From NCBI GenBank assembly GCA_022478985.1, contig JAKSZP010017437.1, positions 1 to 64,000 on the forward strand: 64,000 bases of DNA. The letters are read 5' to 3'. Under the pieces are notes generated by a model. That model had not been told where the DNA came from. It was given only the letters and a program-made list of their open reading frames with translations, and made no database searches. The DNA comes from Massospora cicadina. Its lineage: Eukaryota; Entomophthoromycota; Entomophthoromycetes; Entomophthorales; Entomophthoraceae. The number at the start of each line of letters is the position of its first letter. Position 1 is the first letter of the stretch. A program made the position numbers and the translations under genes. This document shows positions 10,155-21,626 of the stretch, one piece after another.

Positions 10155-11313
10155 TATTCCTCTAGTGGTTTTAATTTACTATAGTTATAGACACAAAGTT
10201 TTCAACAAACGTTCTTCGCAGACTTCAATATGACACAGGTCTTAATAGGAATGTAAAATCTTTTCTCAAAAAGATTCAAACGAGAATTGTTTGTGTACCT
10301 TGGCAATTCAAAGCTAGTAAAATCCTTTTGTCATATAGGCTTTTTAATATCGAGGTGACTAAATTAAAATTATTACTGTAGATCTTCATATCTGATATTT
10401 TCTTTTTAGCTTTTTTACAATTTTTTTTAAAATTAACCCTTAAAAAATGGTCGAACATTTTTTGCATGTTATTAACTTTTTCTTTTTATTCTGGTAAATT
10501 GCTTTTCGTATTCTTTATTTGGCTCAAAGTCTATGACTTTTGTGTGCTTAAAGTAAAAGCTTTACTGTAATTTCAAAGCCGTTTCCTAGGCTTTAGACAT
10601 AACGTATTCTACTTTTGAACGTAACCGTTGGCTGATTTTCATTGCCTTACATTCACTATGTATTGATTTTGGGTACATATTGTGTTACTAAACGAGAATA
10701 CTTCTCTTTCCTTTTGCTTTTTAGAAATATAAAAACCCAACCTTGGTTTTTTACTTTAAATTTCGCTTTTATAAACGATTTTGATCACATTCATGATATC
10801 AAAACGCTATTATGAAATGTGCTTATTGCATCCTGTCATATATATTGTCGCAGAAATTCATGAAGAATCATTCCTGCCATTGTATAAAAAAGTAAAAGTT
10901 AAAATCATTAACATACTTTCTGGTTGTTAAAGAGGCTTCGGTTACTATAAACGTCTTAAGCTAATGGCCTTTTTGGTTAACCAATCTTGTAAAGAAATAC
11001 TACGGTAAACTTATGTACAGGAGGTTATTAAATGGACTGTCATATGTGAGCAAATTTCGATGATTTTGAGTACAGATAAATTGATTATTTATTAACTTAT
11101 ACAGCTTAATTTACTCAAATATTAAGCACTGATCATTGTGACTGGTATTAGCAATTGCTATGGAGGCCGCGGGTTTAACCACTTGCTTGTAATACAGAAT
11201 CAGATAATTTAGCTATATGGCCACCTGTGCAAACGTCGATCTACTTGTGCATCTATCTAAAGATACGTTTAGACAATTATGCTAACAATATTTACTATTA
11301 GCAGTTAATTGGT
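10155..11313. other. Host-like AT-rich DNA downstream of YPI1, no gene seen
   Basis: No transposon domain, LTR, tRNA or confident ORF recognised. A 63-residue minus-strand frame at 10276-10467 has no familiar motif and is Lys/Asn-rich as expected by chance in AT-rich DNA. It ends at the LTR beginning at 11314. Confidence 0.4.
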
Positions 11314-11725
11314 TGTTGCGATTGGGACTGCAACTGGGCAAGATATGTACAGGTATATTCAGCACTCAAAAAGATATAACTGTATGAAGACAGTATAACT
11401 CAAAAATAAACTTAAAGTCAGGCCAAAGATAAGCGCTTATAAAATAAATCCTCCAGAACTGCAGCAGTCTCATTGGGTACTTCTTGCATTGGGGATTTGG
11501 CATAATAGAAACCAACGTATTCAAAGTAAACTCTTCAAACAGCTGCAGTCTTGTTGAGTACTTCCGGCATTGAAGCTCCGGCGTAATGGGAACCCGCATT
11601 CTATTGGGAACTATAGATACCAGATTTTGCATTGCCGCGTTAGTCCTGATTTCAATACCAGGCCCTTCCAATATATATGCTAAGGCTTTTTGGAGGTAGT
11701 CTGTGCATCACCCTTCTCTACAACA
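11314..11725 (-). repeat. LTR of a minus-strand element (its 3' LTR)
   Basis: Aligns in the same orientation with 21355-21626: gggcaagatatgtacaggta, then aacactcaaa-type sequence, tataaaataa, a cattggggat block and cagctgca. Read on the minus strand it would begin TGTTG near 11725 and end CAACA at 11314. No primer binding site lies beside it, whereas one lies beside the 21.4 kb copy. So this is the 3' LTR, or a related solo LTR. Its partner is 10 kb away because a family B element lies between. Confidence 0.55.
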
Positions 11726-11779
11726 CCCAAATTTTCTTAATTTCCCATTTTTGTCTGCTGATAAGCTGCTGATATTGCT

Positions 11780-13400
11780 GTAAGGGTCAGGCCAGAGGTC
11801 AGGTACATCTTTAGAGTGTGGTAGTTATTGATTAGTGGTATAAGTCCAGATGACCAGCCCCCACACCTGGATAGAGAGCAATTCCCTTACAGTAGTAGGA
11901 AGGGGTCATAGCCCCCCAGTATAGTCCCTCTCTAGGATCAGTGACTTTGCTCATATAGTAGATGAGTGATGGGTTACAGCCCTGGCTCCTCAAAAACCTC
12001 CCTCTCTGCCCCTTATTTCCTCTTCTGATCTATTGAAAATGATTGAAGGGGTATGCAGAGAGATGAATCAGTTTAGGGCCCTCCAACAGGACCCTCAGGA
12101 TCTCCCCAAATATAGCCTGATCACTGATGACATTCAAAGAACTACTCTACTTTATATATATTCCCATATATAAGTCCATTTGCCTAATAAGCTGGATTGG
12201 GTTTCTTTAAATGGTTTAGAACGTAGATCAAATCTGCAGATAACAAATTTACAACAAAAATTTGTATGATTTATAGTATTGACAGGCCAGGTTTTGTCAG
12301 AACTGGTGAATTACCTATCTAGCAAAATTTATTCAAGAGAGGCAGTATTAAACTTGATTTCTCCTTGATCCTTTGGACAGGCAGCCAAAAATTTTATGAT
12401 GCCATCTGAGACCTCTAATACCTCCCCCAACTCTATTGCAAGAAGCCTAGGATAATATTTAGAATTTCCAGCAAGAAGCTTAGTCATCAAAATTTCTACG
12501 CACCCTTCTCCCCTCTAATATATAGATAACCACCCTCCTTAGTGCATGTTGACATTTTATTCTATAGCTTTCCTCCCATTAAATTTACTTGATAAAACAG
12601 TAATTTTATGGTAAACCCTTTGTTATAATAAACTGCCTCAACGCTGCCCTATAAATTTTTTTACCAAAATTCTCTGGTGATGCACTCTGCTATGCACAAA
12701 ATAAATTTTGGAAATCACTGAGCGGATATTCCAATCTGTAATCTGTCATCACATCCCACCCTCCACAAGAAAGTTGATGACTGCCTCTGTAATAATGATT
12801 GCCAATCCATTACACATGTTGTGGAGGCTTTATCCACCTTTTTCTAACTGGATCTGCTCCATTTTGGTCATAATCCACATCACAATATTTAATACAATGA
12901 TTCAACCTATTTAAACATATTACATATCAACCACAATCCTTGGAAGGGTTGTCACCCTCCCTGCCTCTTCCACCCTTGGGGTTGCCCCAGTAAGACCATG
13001 GTTAACCCTATTGCGGCCTTCTGAATTGTTGTAGGGGCCTTTGGTATGTTATTTGAACAGATTATCCCTCAACTAAGCCTTAGGTAACCCCTCTTAAAAG
13101 TCACTGAAGCAGCTGAGTCTCTAGCATCCTGTACCATCAACTGGGCACTGTAAAATTCCCTCAAGATGGACAGTCTTCTCCAAATTAGCTGCAGCCCTGA
13201 CATAATGAATTGGATAACATCCTTGGTGCTCTCCACCCTTCTCTCTGAATTGGGTAAAGCGTTCACCTTCCAAATTGTAAAAATCCTCACCTCAATTCAA
13301 CTTGTAATCCCATTTCATTTTCTTGGAAACGTGTTAGTTCACCTTTGAATCCTACCTGGAGAGTTAATCAGGGCTTTCAGTTAGCAAGAACCAATTCTCA
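11780..13400 (+). pseudogene. gag remnant, family B element
   Basis: Homologous to 18.1-19.6 kb over about 1.45 kb. Both contain taagtccagatgaccagccc-type sequence, ttcccttacagtagtaggaa, tttgctcatatagtagatga, a catgcacaaa segment and ctcaagatggacagtcttct. Two other copies in the window show that the conserved part is coding-derived. No long ORF remains and I see no intact zinc knuckle. Gag would form the particle. The 5' LTR expected upstream is absent. Confidence 0.6.
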
Positions 13401-13402
13401 CC

Positions 13403-13830
13403 TTGGTTCCTTCTTCTACAGCCCTTTCACTTTCAGCTTTCACCCATGAGGATCAGGTTTATTTCACCTTTCTTGTCACCTTTTGCTCTGGAACAAGCAA
13501 TGTCACTGTGCAGGCGCTCCTGGATACAGGGGTAGCTGGCAATTTTATGGACCTTAGAATCACACAAGCATTAGATCTAAACACTGATGTGGCCCCTCCT
13601 ATTTTTGGCGCATCCTCTCGACCTATAAAGTGCATGCTGTGCATCACTACCAATACAGATCTTTGTGCATGGTTTATACTTTTGTGATCATTTATCAGCT
13701 GTTCCAAAACTATTATACTCAGATATCCTCAGCGCAGGTTGGTGGCATTGGCAACAAGTTGATATCTAGTTGGGGAGTAACACCCTCTCCTTCACCAATT
13801 ATGAGCTCAATGGGAATTCCCATTAAATGA
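13403..13830 (+). pseudogene. Retroviral-type aspartic protease remnant, family B
   Basis: An open fragment (13403-13687) contains ALLDTGVAGNFMD, the DTG active-site motif of retropepsins with its usual hydrophobic lead and following Asn-Phe. It continues with an ILE/Leu-rich beta segment. The protease matures Gag-Pol. It directly follows gag, and the frame is lost after about 13690, where the domain's C-terminal half should lie. Confidence 0.7.
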
Positions 13831-13934
13831 TACCCTTCCTCTCAAAGCCTCCTCGAGCTCTATCCTACCTCTTGCTCCTGTGACGGTTGAAGTTCATCCT
13901 CAACATCACATTGCCCTGATCTTTGATAAGACAG

Positions 13935-14397
13935 TACAAGCTGGTGTGGAAGATAGAGGGAGTGAGAGAGCATTAGTCTTGGATAGACCCCAGGTTGAGA
14001 CTAAGACTGGGGAAGGACAATGGTTAGATGTTTCATCAGGCCTGGGGTCAAACCAAATGGTTTTGAAGTGGGTGGTAACTAGGTTAAAGGTGGATTCAAA
14101 CCAGAATTGGAACAATTCTTGGGTATGGTGGTTCAGCCACTATGAAATTCAATCCGTCCTAAAACAATTGGGGTTTGCTTATGGCATGTTTCAAAAAACA
14201 TAACGTCAGGCATGGCAAATGAGCTTGATCTATGCTTGCATCAGAGAATATAAGAGATAGGACTTGAGAATGTGAGGTTCTCTAGTTCCCTTTTCTATCA
14301 ACTTGCCTAAATATATCAAATAAAGCCGTTCCTAAGCCTTATCTATTTTTATCATCTTCTTCTGAGGTTTATATTTATTATTTAGTCTAACCGCGGC
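13935..14397 (+). repeat. Possible solo LTR inside family B
   Basis: Between protease and the RT leader lies about 460 bp without pol similarity. It has LTR-like features: a TGTGG start, the stretch aataaagccgttcctaagcc resembling a polyadenylation region, and a pyrimidine-rich end. Coding resumes near 14590 with SEDLPLDFSSFLDSYKEVF, a usual pre-RT segment. No clear target duplication, so this is tentative. Confidence 0.3.
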
Positions 14398-14589
14398 CAT
14401 GTTTGGCCTATACAAACAGGATTTCAACTTTGAGAGCGAGATTGAGAAGGCTATCGCCTCCCTATACACCTTTTCTTGGAGTCAGGGTATGTTGCTGGGG
14501 GTAAGCATACTCACAACTGTCCTCCAAGGGGTGTTTATCCGTGGCTTCTATAGCACACGCACTAGGAGAATGGTCTCAGGGACCTTGTC

Positions 14590-15600
14590 TGCCCTTTGGT
14601 CATTGACTTGGGCCCTGCTTCCTAATTCATTCATAGCTCACTGGAAGGAGCCAGTGCGTTACAGCTCCTATCTCTGAAGATCTTCCGCTGGACTTCTCAT
14701 CCTTCCTTGACTCATACAAAGAAGTATTTGACATGAAATTATCTACTAGGGCTTCACCACAATTAAGGTATAATTTAGCCTTACAACTGACAGTACATCT
14801 TTTCAAGATAAATTGCCAATTATACCCTCACACCAAGAAAGAGAACAAATCTTTAAATAAATGGCTATATGACATGCTTGAAAAAGGTTGGATTGTGAAA
14901 AAGTCCTCCCCATAGCTTCCTCAGTTGTCTTCACAAAGAAGGCAGATATAACCCTGTGGCCATGTGTTGATTATGGGCATGTCAATAATATGACAGTTCC
15001 AGACCCCTTTGCCCTCCCATTAGAACAATCAATAGCTCAGTCAATTGCAAAGTCGCGAGTTTTCCCTAAGCTTAATTTGTTAAATGCCTTCAATAAAGTA
15101 AGAGTCAATGAGGGATGGGAGTGGCTCACTGCCATATACACAAAGTGTGAAATCTTTCAGTTAAAAGTGACGATATTTGGGTTGAAGAACGCTCCAGAAA
15201 CCTTCAAGTGCCTCATAGATGATGTCCTAGTGATCTGCGCTTCTCCTAAACGGTGCTAAAAACTGACAAGATCTTAAATTATTATTCCACTCATGAGCAA
15301 CATATCAAAGATCTGAAGGCGGTCTTGGATGCTATCCACAGGGCTGGGCTCTTTGTAAAGGCCTCCAAATGAGAACTCTTTTGTGAGGAGGTGACCTTCT
15401 TAGGGATCCTAGTTTTAAAGAATGGGTATGCAGTACCCCCATGCAAGTTAAAAGCCATTCAGGCTTGGTCAACCCCAACAACCTAAAAGCAACTCTGGAT
15501 CTTCATGGGGACAGTAGTCTTCCCCAAGAAGTTCTTCCCCGCTCTTACTCAACTAGTATCTCCCTGCATTCACTGACTGGCAAGAACACACCCATCAGAT
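14590..15600 (+). pseudogene. Reverse transcriptase remnant, family B
   Basis: The RT copies element RNA to DNA. Visible are the leader segment with LPLDFSSFLDSYKEVFD, then a VFTKKAD block, PDPFALPLEQSI, FPKLNLLNAFNKVRVNEGWE (the palm segment carrying the first Asp position, here Asn), FGLKNAPETFKCL and an Ile-Asp-Asp catalytic box at 15215-15223. Past this, pieces of the thumb/connection region are readable (ELFCEEVTFLGI-like near 15375-15410). The frame is interrupted at about 14915, 15258 and beyond. Confidence 0.75.
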
Positions 15601-16280
15601 GGAAATCTGAATGCTAACAGGCGTTTGACTCCCTTAAGAAGGTTTTCCTTACCACGCCAGTACTCAGGCGTGCTGACTCTTCAAATCCCTTCATTGTGGC
15701 TTGTGATGCATCTTTAGTTGCTGTAGGCGCTGTGCTCCTCCAAGAGCATGATGGGGTTGAGCATCCTGTTTCATACTTTTCTTGGAAGTTTTCTGACACT
15801 GAGCAGTCCTAAACGATATATGGCAAGGAGCTGGTGGCTGTGTCTTGGTCACAAAATCACTTGAGCTACCTCCTTTAATGGACCCAGAATGATATTACTG
15901 TGCGCATGGACCACCAGTTCCTGATGTATTAAAAAACTCCATAAGATTACCCACCGTCAAGCCTGCACATACCACGACCTATGCAATTTTTATCTAAGTA
16001 TGAATTTGTAAAGGGGCTTTGAATGTCTTTTCAGACATGCTAAGTAAAAACCCTGCCGTGAACCCCAGCATAGATGAGCTCTCTGAACTCATTACCTTTG
16101 TCCCAGCCTCTTAAAATCTTGACGCTGACTCCCCATTCTGTCTTCTCTGCCAGTTTGTCACCAGATGCTCCCCTTATTGATCAAATACTCTCTGCTCAGT
16201 TGACCTCCCCAAATGGGATCACATTGTATGAGGACCTGGAATCTAAAGCTCATAAGAATACTCACTATGCCCTCAAGGAA
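15601..16280 (+). pseudogene. RNase H remnant, family B
   Basis: RNase H degrades the RNA strand during reverse transcription. A plus-strand frame from about 15615 reads FDSLKKVFLTTPVL, then FIVACDASLVAVGAVLLQE (catalytic Asp of the VxCDAS motif), HPVSYFSWKFSDTE and YGKELVAVSW (catalytic Glu). Stops occur near 15811. It continues into a less clear segment to about 16080 and a tether-like frame 16074-16286. Confidence 0.8.
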
Positions 16281-17340
16281 AGGTAATCTTCTTCAGATAG
16301 AGTTTTGGTTCCTTCCACCTTTCATGAACAGGTGATTTAAGAGCATCATGAACCTTTAACTGTGGGACATCTTGGTTCTAGAAAATGCCTGGAACTGGTT
16401 AAAAATACCTGTAACTGCCCAGGAATTTATAGGGAGATCCTTACTTGGATTTTCCATTGTGTAGTGTATGCACAATCCAAATCTATTAGATCATTGGAAA
16501 AGGGCCTCTGGCACCCATTGCAACAAGCAAAGGTCCCCTGGACCTCAGTATCTGTAGATTTTATTGTAGAGTTGCAACCCTCCATAGGGTATGATGCAAT
16601 AATGTTGGTGGTTGATCGCTTCACCAAGTCTGCACTCTTTATCCCATGCAACACAATGATCAATTCTGAAGAGAGTGAGGCCATGTTTGTGACTAATGTA
16701 TTCTCCATGTTTGGAATCCCTAGGGAGACAGTGATTGAACGCAGCCCTTAATTTACTGCAAAATTTTGGAGTGCCCTCCTTGACCTTCTCCAGATTAAAT
16801 TCTACAGGTCTACTACTTATCACCCTAGTCAGATGGTCAAAATGAGAGGGTGAACCAAATCCTGGATCAATATCTATGCTGTTATGATTCTGCAAGTCAT
16901 GACACATGGGCGTCAGATCTTCCCATGGCGCAGTTTGCATATAATAATGTGCCCTATGCCCCATTAGCCTTTCCCCTTTGAGGCCAATTTGGGTTACAAC
17001 CCTTCATTCCACATTGGCACTAGTCTCACTTCTACTGATATGCTGCAGAAGAACGCCTGAATCACATATGTGAAACCAACAATCTTGTATGTGAGCACCT
17101 GAACAAGTCAGTGGATGATTATAAGAAATTTGCAGACCAAAATGACACCCAAGCCATGAGATTGAGAAATAATTACTATGTTGGACACGCATCGCCTGAA
17201 ATGAAGGTCCCTTCCTGTAACCTAGCATGCAAACGCTCTGGCCCTTTTAGGTGTTGAAGGACTTAAGAATTGGTGCTTTCCATATTAAGCTTCCTCCTCA
17301 CTATAAAAACACAACATGTTTCATGTATCCCTGTTGTCTT
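16281..17340 (+). pseudogene. Integrase remnant, family B
   Basis: The frame 16362-16751 holds the end of an HHCC zinc-binding domain (GHLGSRKCLELVK, with the last Cys replaced in CVVYAQ) and the core start SVDFIVELQPS with the first catalytic Asp. It continues MLVVDRFTKSALFIP and FGIPRETVIERSP, where the usual Asp of the second catalytic site is Glu. The third site (HPSQMV...) is shifted out of frame at about 16840. Several further lesions. Confidence 0.8.
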
Positions 17341-17349
17341 TATTCAAAG

Positions 17350-17560
17350 GTTCTATGCACATGTCACCTAAAACTATCATGTTAGATGACTCCCAGGAAG
17401 CAGAGGTGGAGGAAATCTTGGCCTCCCATAAATCACATCACTCAATCCAGTACCTGGTAGCTTGGAAAGGTTGCCCTCCTTATAAAAATAGCTAAATAAG
17501 TATAAGAGACTGTGCTAACTGTAAAGAATTTGTGGAGACTTTCCAAAAAACTCATCCTAA
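17350..17560 (+). pseudogene. Chromodomain remnant at pol C-terminus, family B
   Basis: Encodes EVEEILASHKSHHSIQYL followed by VAWKGCPP, the typical start and core of a retrotransposon chromodomain, which targets integration to marked chromatin. A stop (17493-17495) falls where the conserved Trp-Glu follows. The last helix is readable as KEFVETFQKTHPNA in another frame. This places family B in the chromoviruses. Confidence 0.8.
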
Positions 17561-17709
17561 TGCCCTTCTCCCTCCCCAAAGATGGTGGTCCTCCTGGAAA
17601 TTAAGAGCTCTGCAAGGCATGAAAATTATGCCCTTGCTTATTGTCAGATTTTCCCTGGGTTAGGCGAAAGCTTTGTCTGGGGGAAGGATTAATGCCCCCA
17701 TTTGAGGGG

Positions 17710-18103
17710 TGTATATCCCAAATGGCTCAATAGATTTGAGAATGAGAATTGAATTTATAGTATTAACAAATATACTGAATTTGGGGCTTTGTATAAACTA
17801 CTCCACATTTGAGGAAATGTTACATCCCCATTCCTTGAGACATGTGACCTGGGATATCACTTGACCTGGTCACGAGGGTGGCGAGATCCAAGTAAGGATC
17901 AGAACAGTAGGCAATCTAGAAGGCCAGGAGAAACCCTACTTGGATGGGTCCATGACAATCCTTGAGGCACAATGTCCCCACATACCCTATAAAAATCCCT
18001 ACACGTTAGCATAATAAAGTACTTTCATCAATAGGATTTATTTTATCTTATTTTTTATTAAGTTCAATTTATTCTAAAGATGGGAGTCTCATCCATTGTT
18101 GCA
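17710..18103 (+). repeat. LTR shared by two tandem family B copies
   Basis: Starts TGTATATCCC after a G-rich tract (ttgagggg) and ends ...tgttgca. It contains cataataaagtactttcatc, a plausible polyadenylation region. Directly after it comes tggagccacctctg, a candidate primer binding site (18106), and then a second gag. It thus serves as 3' LTR of one copy and 5' LTR of the next. Ends are inferred from TG/CA and context, as no second intact copy is in the window. Confidence 0.55.
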
Positions 18104-19636
18104 TCTGGAGCCACCTCTGTCCTCTTAGCTGAGCCTTGCCCCATGCAGTCAGCCTAGTTTTTGGGTTCCCCAGCATTAGCACCAGCGAGAGCATCTGGGG
18201 GAAACCCAACACTTATGTTCCAAGAGGTGGCATGTACCCTATTAAAAGAAAAGATAATGTAAGTCCAGATGATCAGCCCCTAAATCTGGATAGAAAGAAA
18301 TTCCCTTACAGTAGTAGGAAGGGGCCATAGCCTCCCAGTAGAGTCCCTCTATAGGGTCAGTGACTTTGCTCATGTAGTAGATGAACGGTGGGCTACTGCC
18401 CTGGCTCCTCAAAAACCTTTTTCTCTGCACCCCACTTTCTCTTCTGATTTATTAAAAATAATTAATGGAGTATGAAGAGAGGCGAATCAGTTTAGACCCT
18501 CCAGAAGGACCCTCAGGCTCTCTCTAAGTGTGGCCTGGTCAGTGATGACATTCAATAAATCACCTCACTTGACCCAAATTCCCATATAAGCCCTATTTTA
18601 CCTAAAAAGCCGGATTGGGTTTAAAAAATGGTATGAATTGCAAATCAAACCTGTGGATCAAATAATTTACAAACAAAATTCTATGATTTACAATATTGAC
18701 AGGTTATGTCTTGACAGAACTGGAGAATTACTCATCTGAAAAATTTTTATTTACGTTTAACAGAATTCTACTCAATTACTTCTCAATCCTTTGGACATGC
18801 AGCCAAAGCTTTTATGGCGTCAACTGAGATCTCTAATACTTTCTCCCAACTCTACTGCAAGAGCCCAGGATGACATTTAGGGTGTCAAGCAAGAGGCTTG
18901 GTCATTGCAAATTTCCACTCTCACTTTCCCCCTCTAGTATATAGGGCAACCATCCTCCTTAGGGTAGGTTGCCAGTCTATTCAAAAGCTTTCCTCCAATT
19001 ATTTATTTAATAGAACAGTAATTTTGTGTTGAACCCTTTGCCATGAAATATGCCTCCATACTGCCCCGCTGATTTTCACATTAATTCTTCAGTGATGCAC
19101 ACCGCCATGCACAAATACTTCTGTAAATTTCTGAGCAGAAGTCCCAATCTGTGTATTCATCATTACTCCCCACCCTTTGTGAGATAATGGATGACTACCT
19201 CCGCAATAATGATTGGCAATCTGTCACTCAAATCAAGGAGTCGTTTATCCACCTTTTTCCAAATTGATCTTCCCCATTTTGTGCGCAATCCATGACAATT
19301 GGTTGAGAGCCACATTGTGATTATTAGAACAATCTACCTTATTTTAAACATACTATTAAACAGCCACAATCCTTAGAGGGTTGTCACACTCTCTGCCTTT
19401 TTTCACCCTTGGGGGTTGCCACAGTAAGACATGCGGTTGCCTTTACTGAAGCCTTCTGGCTTGTTGTAGGGGCATTTGGTAGTTTTTGAACAGCTTATCC
19501 CTTAATCAATCCTTAGGGAACCCCTCTTAAAAGTCACTGGAGCATCTGAGCCTCAGGCATTCTATACCATCAACTGAGCACTGTCAAACCCCCTCAAGAT
19601 GGACAGTTTTCTCCAAATTAGTCACAGCCCTGAAAG
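18104..19636 (+). pseudogene. gag remnant of a second, tandem family B copy
   Basis: Collinear with the gag at 11.8-13.35 kb, e.g. taagtccagatgatcagccc, ttcccttacagtagtaggaa, ctcaagatggacagttttct. The best open piece (18136-18330) contains DQPLNLDRKKFPYSSRKGP. The match ends sharply at about 19636 (…cagccctga), exactly where minus-strand sequence of another element begins. No protease or pol follows. Confidence 0.65.
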
Positions 19637-21335
19637 GTGAGATTGTTTGCAGAAAACTTGGCATGATAATTCTGCTTACTTTTTGTAATCAATTGAAATT
19701 TTCACAGTGAACTTGGCTGGGCAATTCTATCAATCATTAATTGACTTTAATGAAACTGGGTTGGGCTTTGGAGCATTTGGACAACATTTCATTAGGTTTT
19801 GATCTGCCAGTTGTCAAGTAGGTATAGCAAATTAATAAATGCTTGGATTTAGCTAAAATGTTAGCAAAATATCTGATGTCATGCCAATGGGAATTGAAAT
19901 GCTGAAGGGAATAGATAATCTGGATTAAGGAAGAGGTAAGGTCTACAGTGCATTAGGGTTACTGCAAAAAATAATTTTTGGAACAATTTGGCTGAATTAT
20001 TGTGGTATAATGCTTGATGGGAATGTAATTGGTTTGGGGAACTGGGCATTTAGTTGAAAAGCGGATAGAAATCAATCTTCCAGAAGTCAGGATCCTATAC
20101 TGAATGATGATTGCTTGAATTTGGGTGGAATAAAATACTAGAAAAATATCTAACAGTGAATTGATGGTAATCAATCTGTTGTGGTACACAGATAATTGGG
20201 ATGAGGGTAAAGTGAGGTCCTTAAGGCGTTATGGGTACTTAGCAGAATTTGATATCCTATGTTTGGTCAAACCCCAAATAACATTATTTCCCCTACTTGA
20301 CTAAACATAGGGATTGACAAATTTTTTATGGCTGGCAATAGGGTTATTAGTTGATGGGGGTTGGCATCTTGGTGCCATACTAGTACTCCTTTAAGAAGTT
20401 ATCATGTACTCTGTTGATGGTGTGCCCTTTGGTGGGATCTTTGAGTATATGCATTGGTTAAATTATCCTCAATATTTCCAGTCACCCCTTTCCAGATGTG
20501 TTAAAACTTAAATTACTTCACTGAACTAATAGCTATTGTAATAGTGCACTTGCTCCCTTAAACTAAGACATTGCATAGAATGACGGTTCCAGCTGTCATG
20601 CTCTCTACATTTCATTTTATGCGCCAGCATATTAGAGTAAGCCTCAGGTTGTAGATTGATCACATTTGAGTGAGGTTCTCTAGATCTTTAAAGGGCTCCT
20701 TCCAATAGGGCTCCCTATCCCTAGGGGGTAGAATCATCATTGTAAAGCACCAAATCTCTCAAGGTTAAGAAGAGTAGCAATATCTTCTTTATCTTTTTTC
20801 TCCTCTGGGTTTTTGCTTTTTCCACCATAAGAAATGGGTTTTAGGGTTGGAGGGTTTTTTACAGATGAATCCATTGTATTCTTTCTGGGTAACCCTAAAT
20901 TGACAGGATCATCATCCTTAAATTCTACTTTAGTTTCGGGGTGATTCTTGCAGAAAATCATCTGGAGCTTCTCTAACATCAGGAAAAATAAGTAATCAGC
21001 CTCCTTTAGGGCTGTGTTTGCAGAGTTGGCATTTAAAACCCCTCCTTACTAAAATCTTTATAGATGAATCCTACAGAAACTTAACCAATGTGCCCAGAAA
21101 CTAACTCAAGTTCCTTTCTATAGGAGTGTAGAAGGCATCTCTTTTCCCCTCTACAGCTCTTCTCTTATTTGGATCCTTTCTCCTTTGATCACTGCACCAC
21201 ATAGTTTAATTATGGCCTCCTTGACGTCCTCATAAGTCTGGGCATGGTTAAGCGCTTTCTAATATAAGTACCATATTTCTCACATAATGCTCATATTGCC
21301 TTCTCCTGGGTTGGTGGTAACATCGTTAGTACACT
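19637..21335 (-). pseudogene. Leader/gag part of a minus-strand LTR element
   Basis: Lies directly downstream (on the minus strand) of a primer binding site and LTR, where gag is expected. Open pieces read on the minus strand include 20737-20979 (80 residues; MLEKLQMIFCKNHPE..., ending in a Lys/Glu-rich segment) and, upstream, a Lys/Arg-rich stretch with DAFYTPIERNL. I do not recognise a zinc knuckle or pol domain. Gag assignment rests on position. The element is interrupted at 19637 by the family B tandem. Confidence 0.45.
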
Positions 21336-21352
21336 CCCTGTAGTGAGCACCA
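21336..21352 (-). other. tRNA primer binding site of the minus-strand element
   Basis: On the minus strand it reads tggtgctcactacaggg, starting 2 nt after the LTR end (CAACA). The same sequence occupies the same place in element A (34452) and, with few changes, at 56281, 57759 and 26055. The primer would be a tRNA ending ...gtagtgagcacca. Confidence 0.7.
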
Positions 21353-21354
21353 AG

Positions 21355-21626
21355 TGTTGAAATTTAGACTAAATCTGGGCAAGATATGTACAGGTACATC
21401 CAACACTCAAACAGGTATAGCTGTATAAAGACAGCATGCCTCAAAAACAAACTAAAGTTAGGTAAAAAATAACAACTTTATAAAATAAGCCTTCCAGATT
21501 TACTGAAGTCTCATTTGGTACTTACAGCATTGGGGATCTGGCGTAATGGAAACCAGCATATTCAAAGAAAACTTTTAAAAACAGCTGCAAACTTTTTGGG
21601 TATTACATCCAAAAAAGATTCAGGAT
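21355..21626 (-). repeat. 5' LTR (partial) of the minus-strand element
   Basis: Same sequence and orientation as 11314-11725: gggcaagatatgtacaggta, cattggggatctggcgtaat and cagctgca are shared. It ends on the minus strand with CAACA next to the primer binding site. Its other end is cut at about 21626 by the LTR-like sequence beginning TGTTGGAG. Confidence 0.6.

Larger units (their letters stand above)
11780..18103 (+). mobile_element. Family B Ty3/Gypsy chromovirus, decayed
   Basis: Order of remnants on the plus strand is gag, protease, reverse transcriptase, RNase H, integrase, chromodomain, 3' LTR. This is the usual chromovirus layout. The 5' LTR is not recognisable; the copy appears cut at about 11780. 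It lies inside a minus-strand LTR element (LTRs at 11314 and 21355). It is followed, through its 3' LTR, by a second gag region, so a tandem copy existed. Many stops and shifts make it inactive. Confidence 0.75.

Noticed and set aside
14399..14677. 92-residue ORF between protease and RT of family B as a separate gene
   Set aside because: The pre-RT segment of pol is read in another frame over its 3' part, and no start context or homologue is seen.
16427..16964. Long minus-strand ORFs opposite the family B integrase (139 and 93 residues)
   Set aside because: The plus strand encodes clear integrase motifs here; these are shadows.
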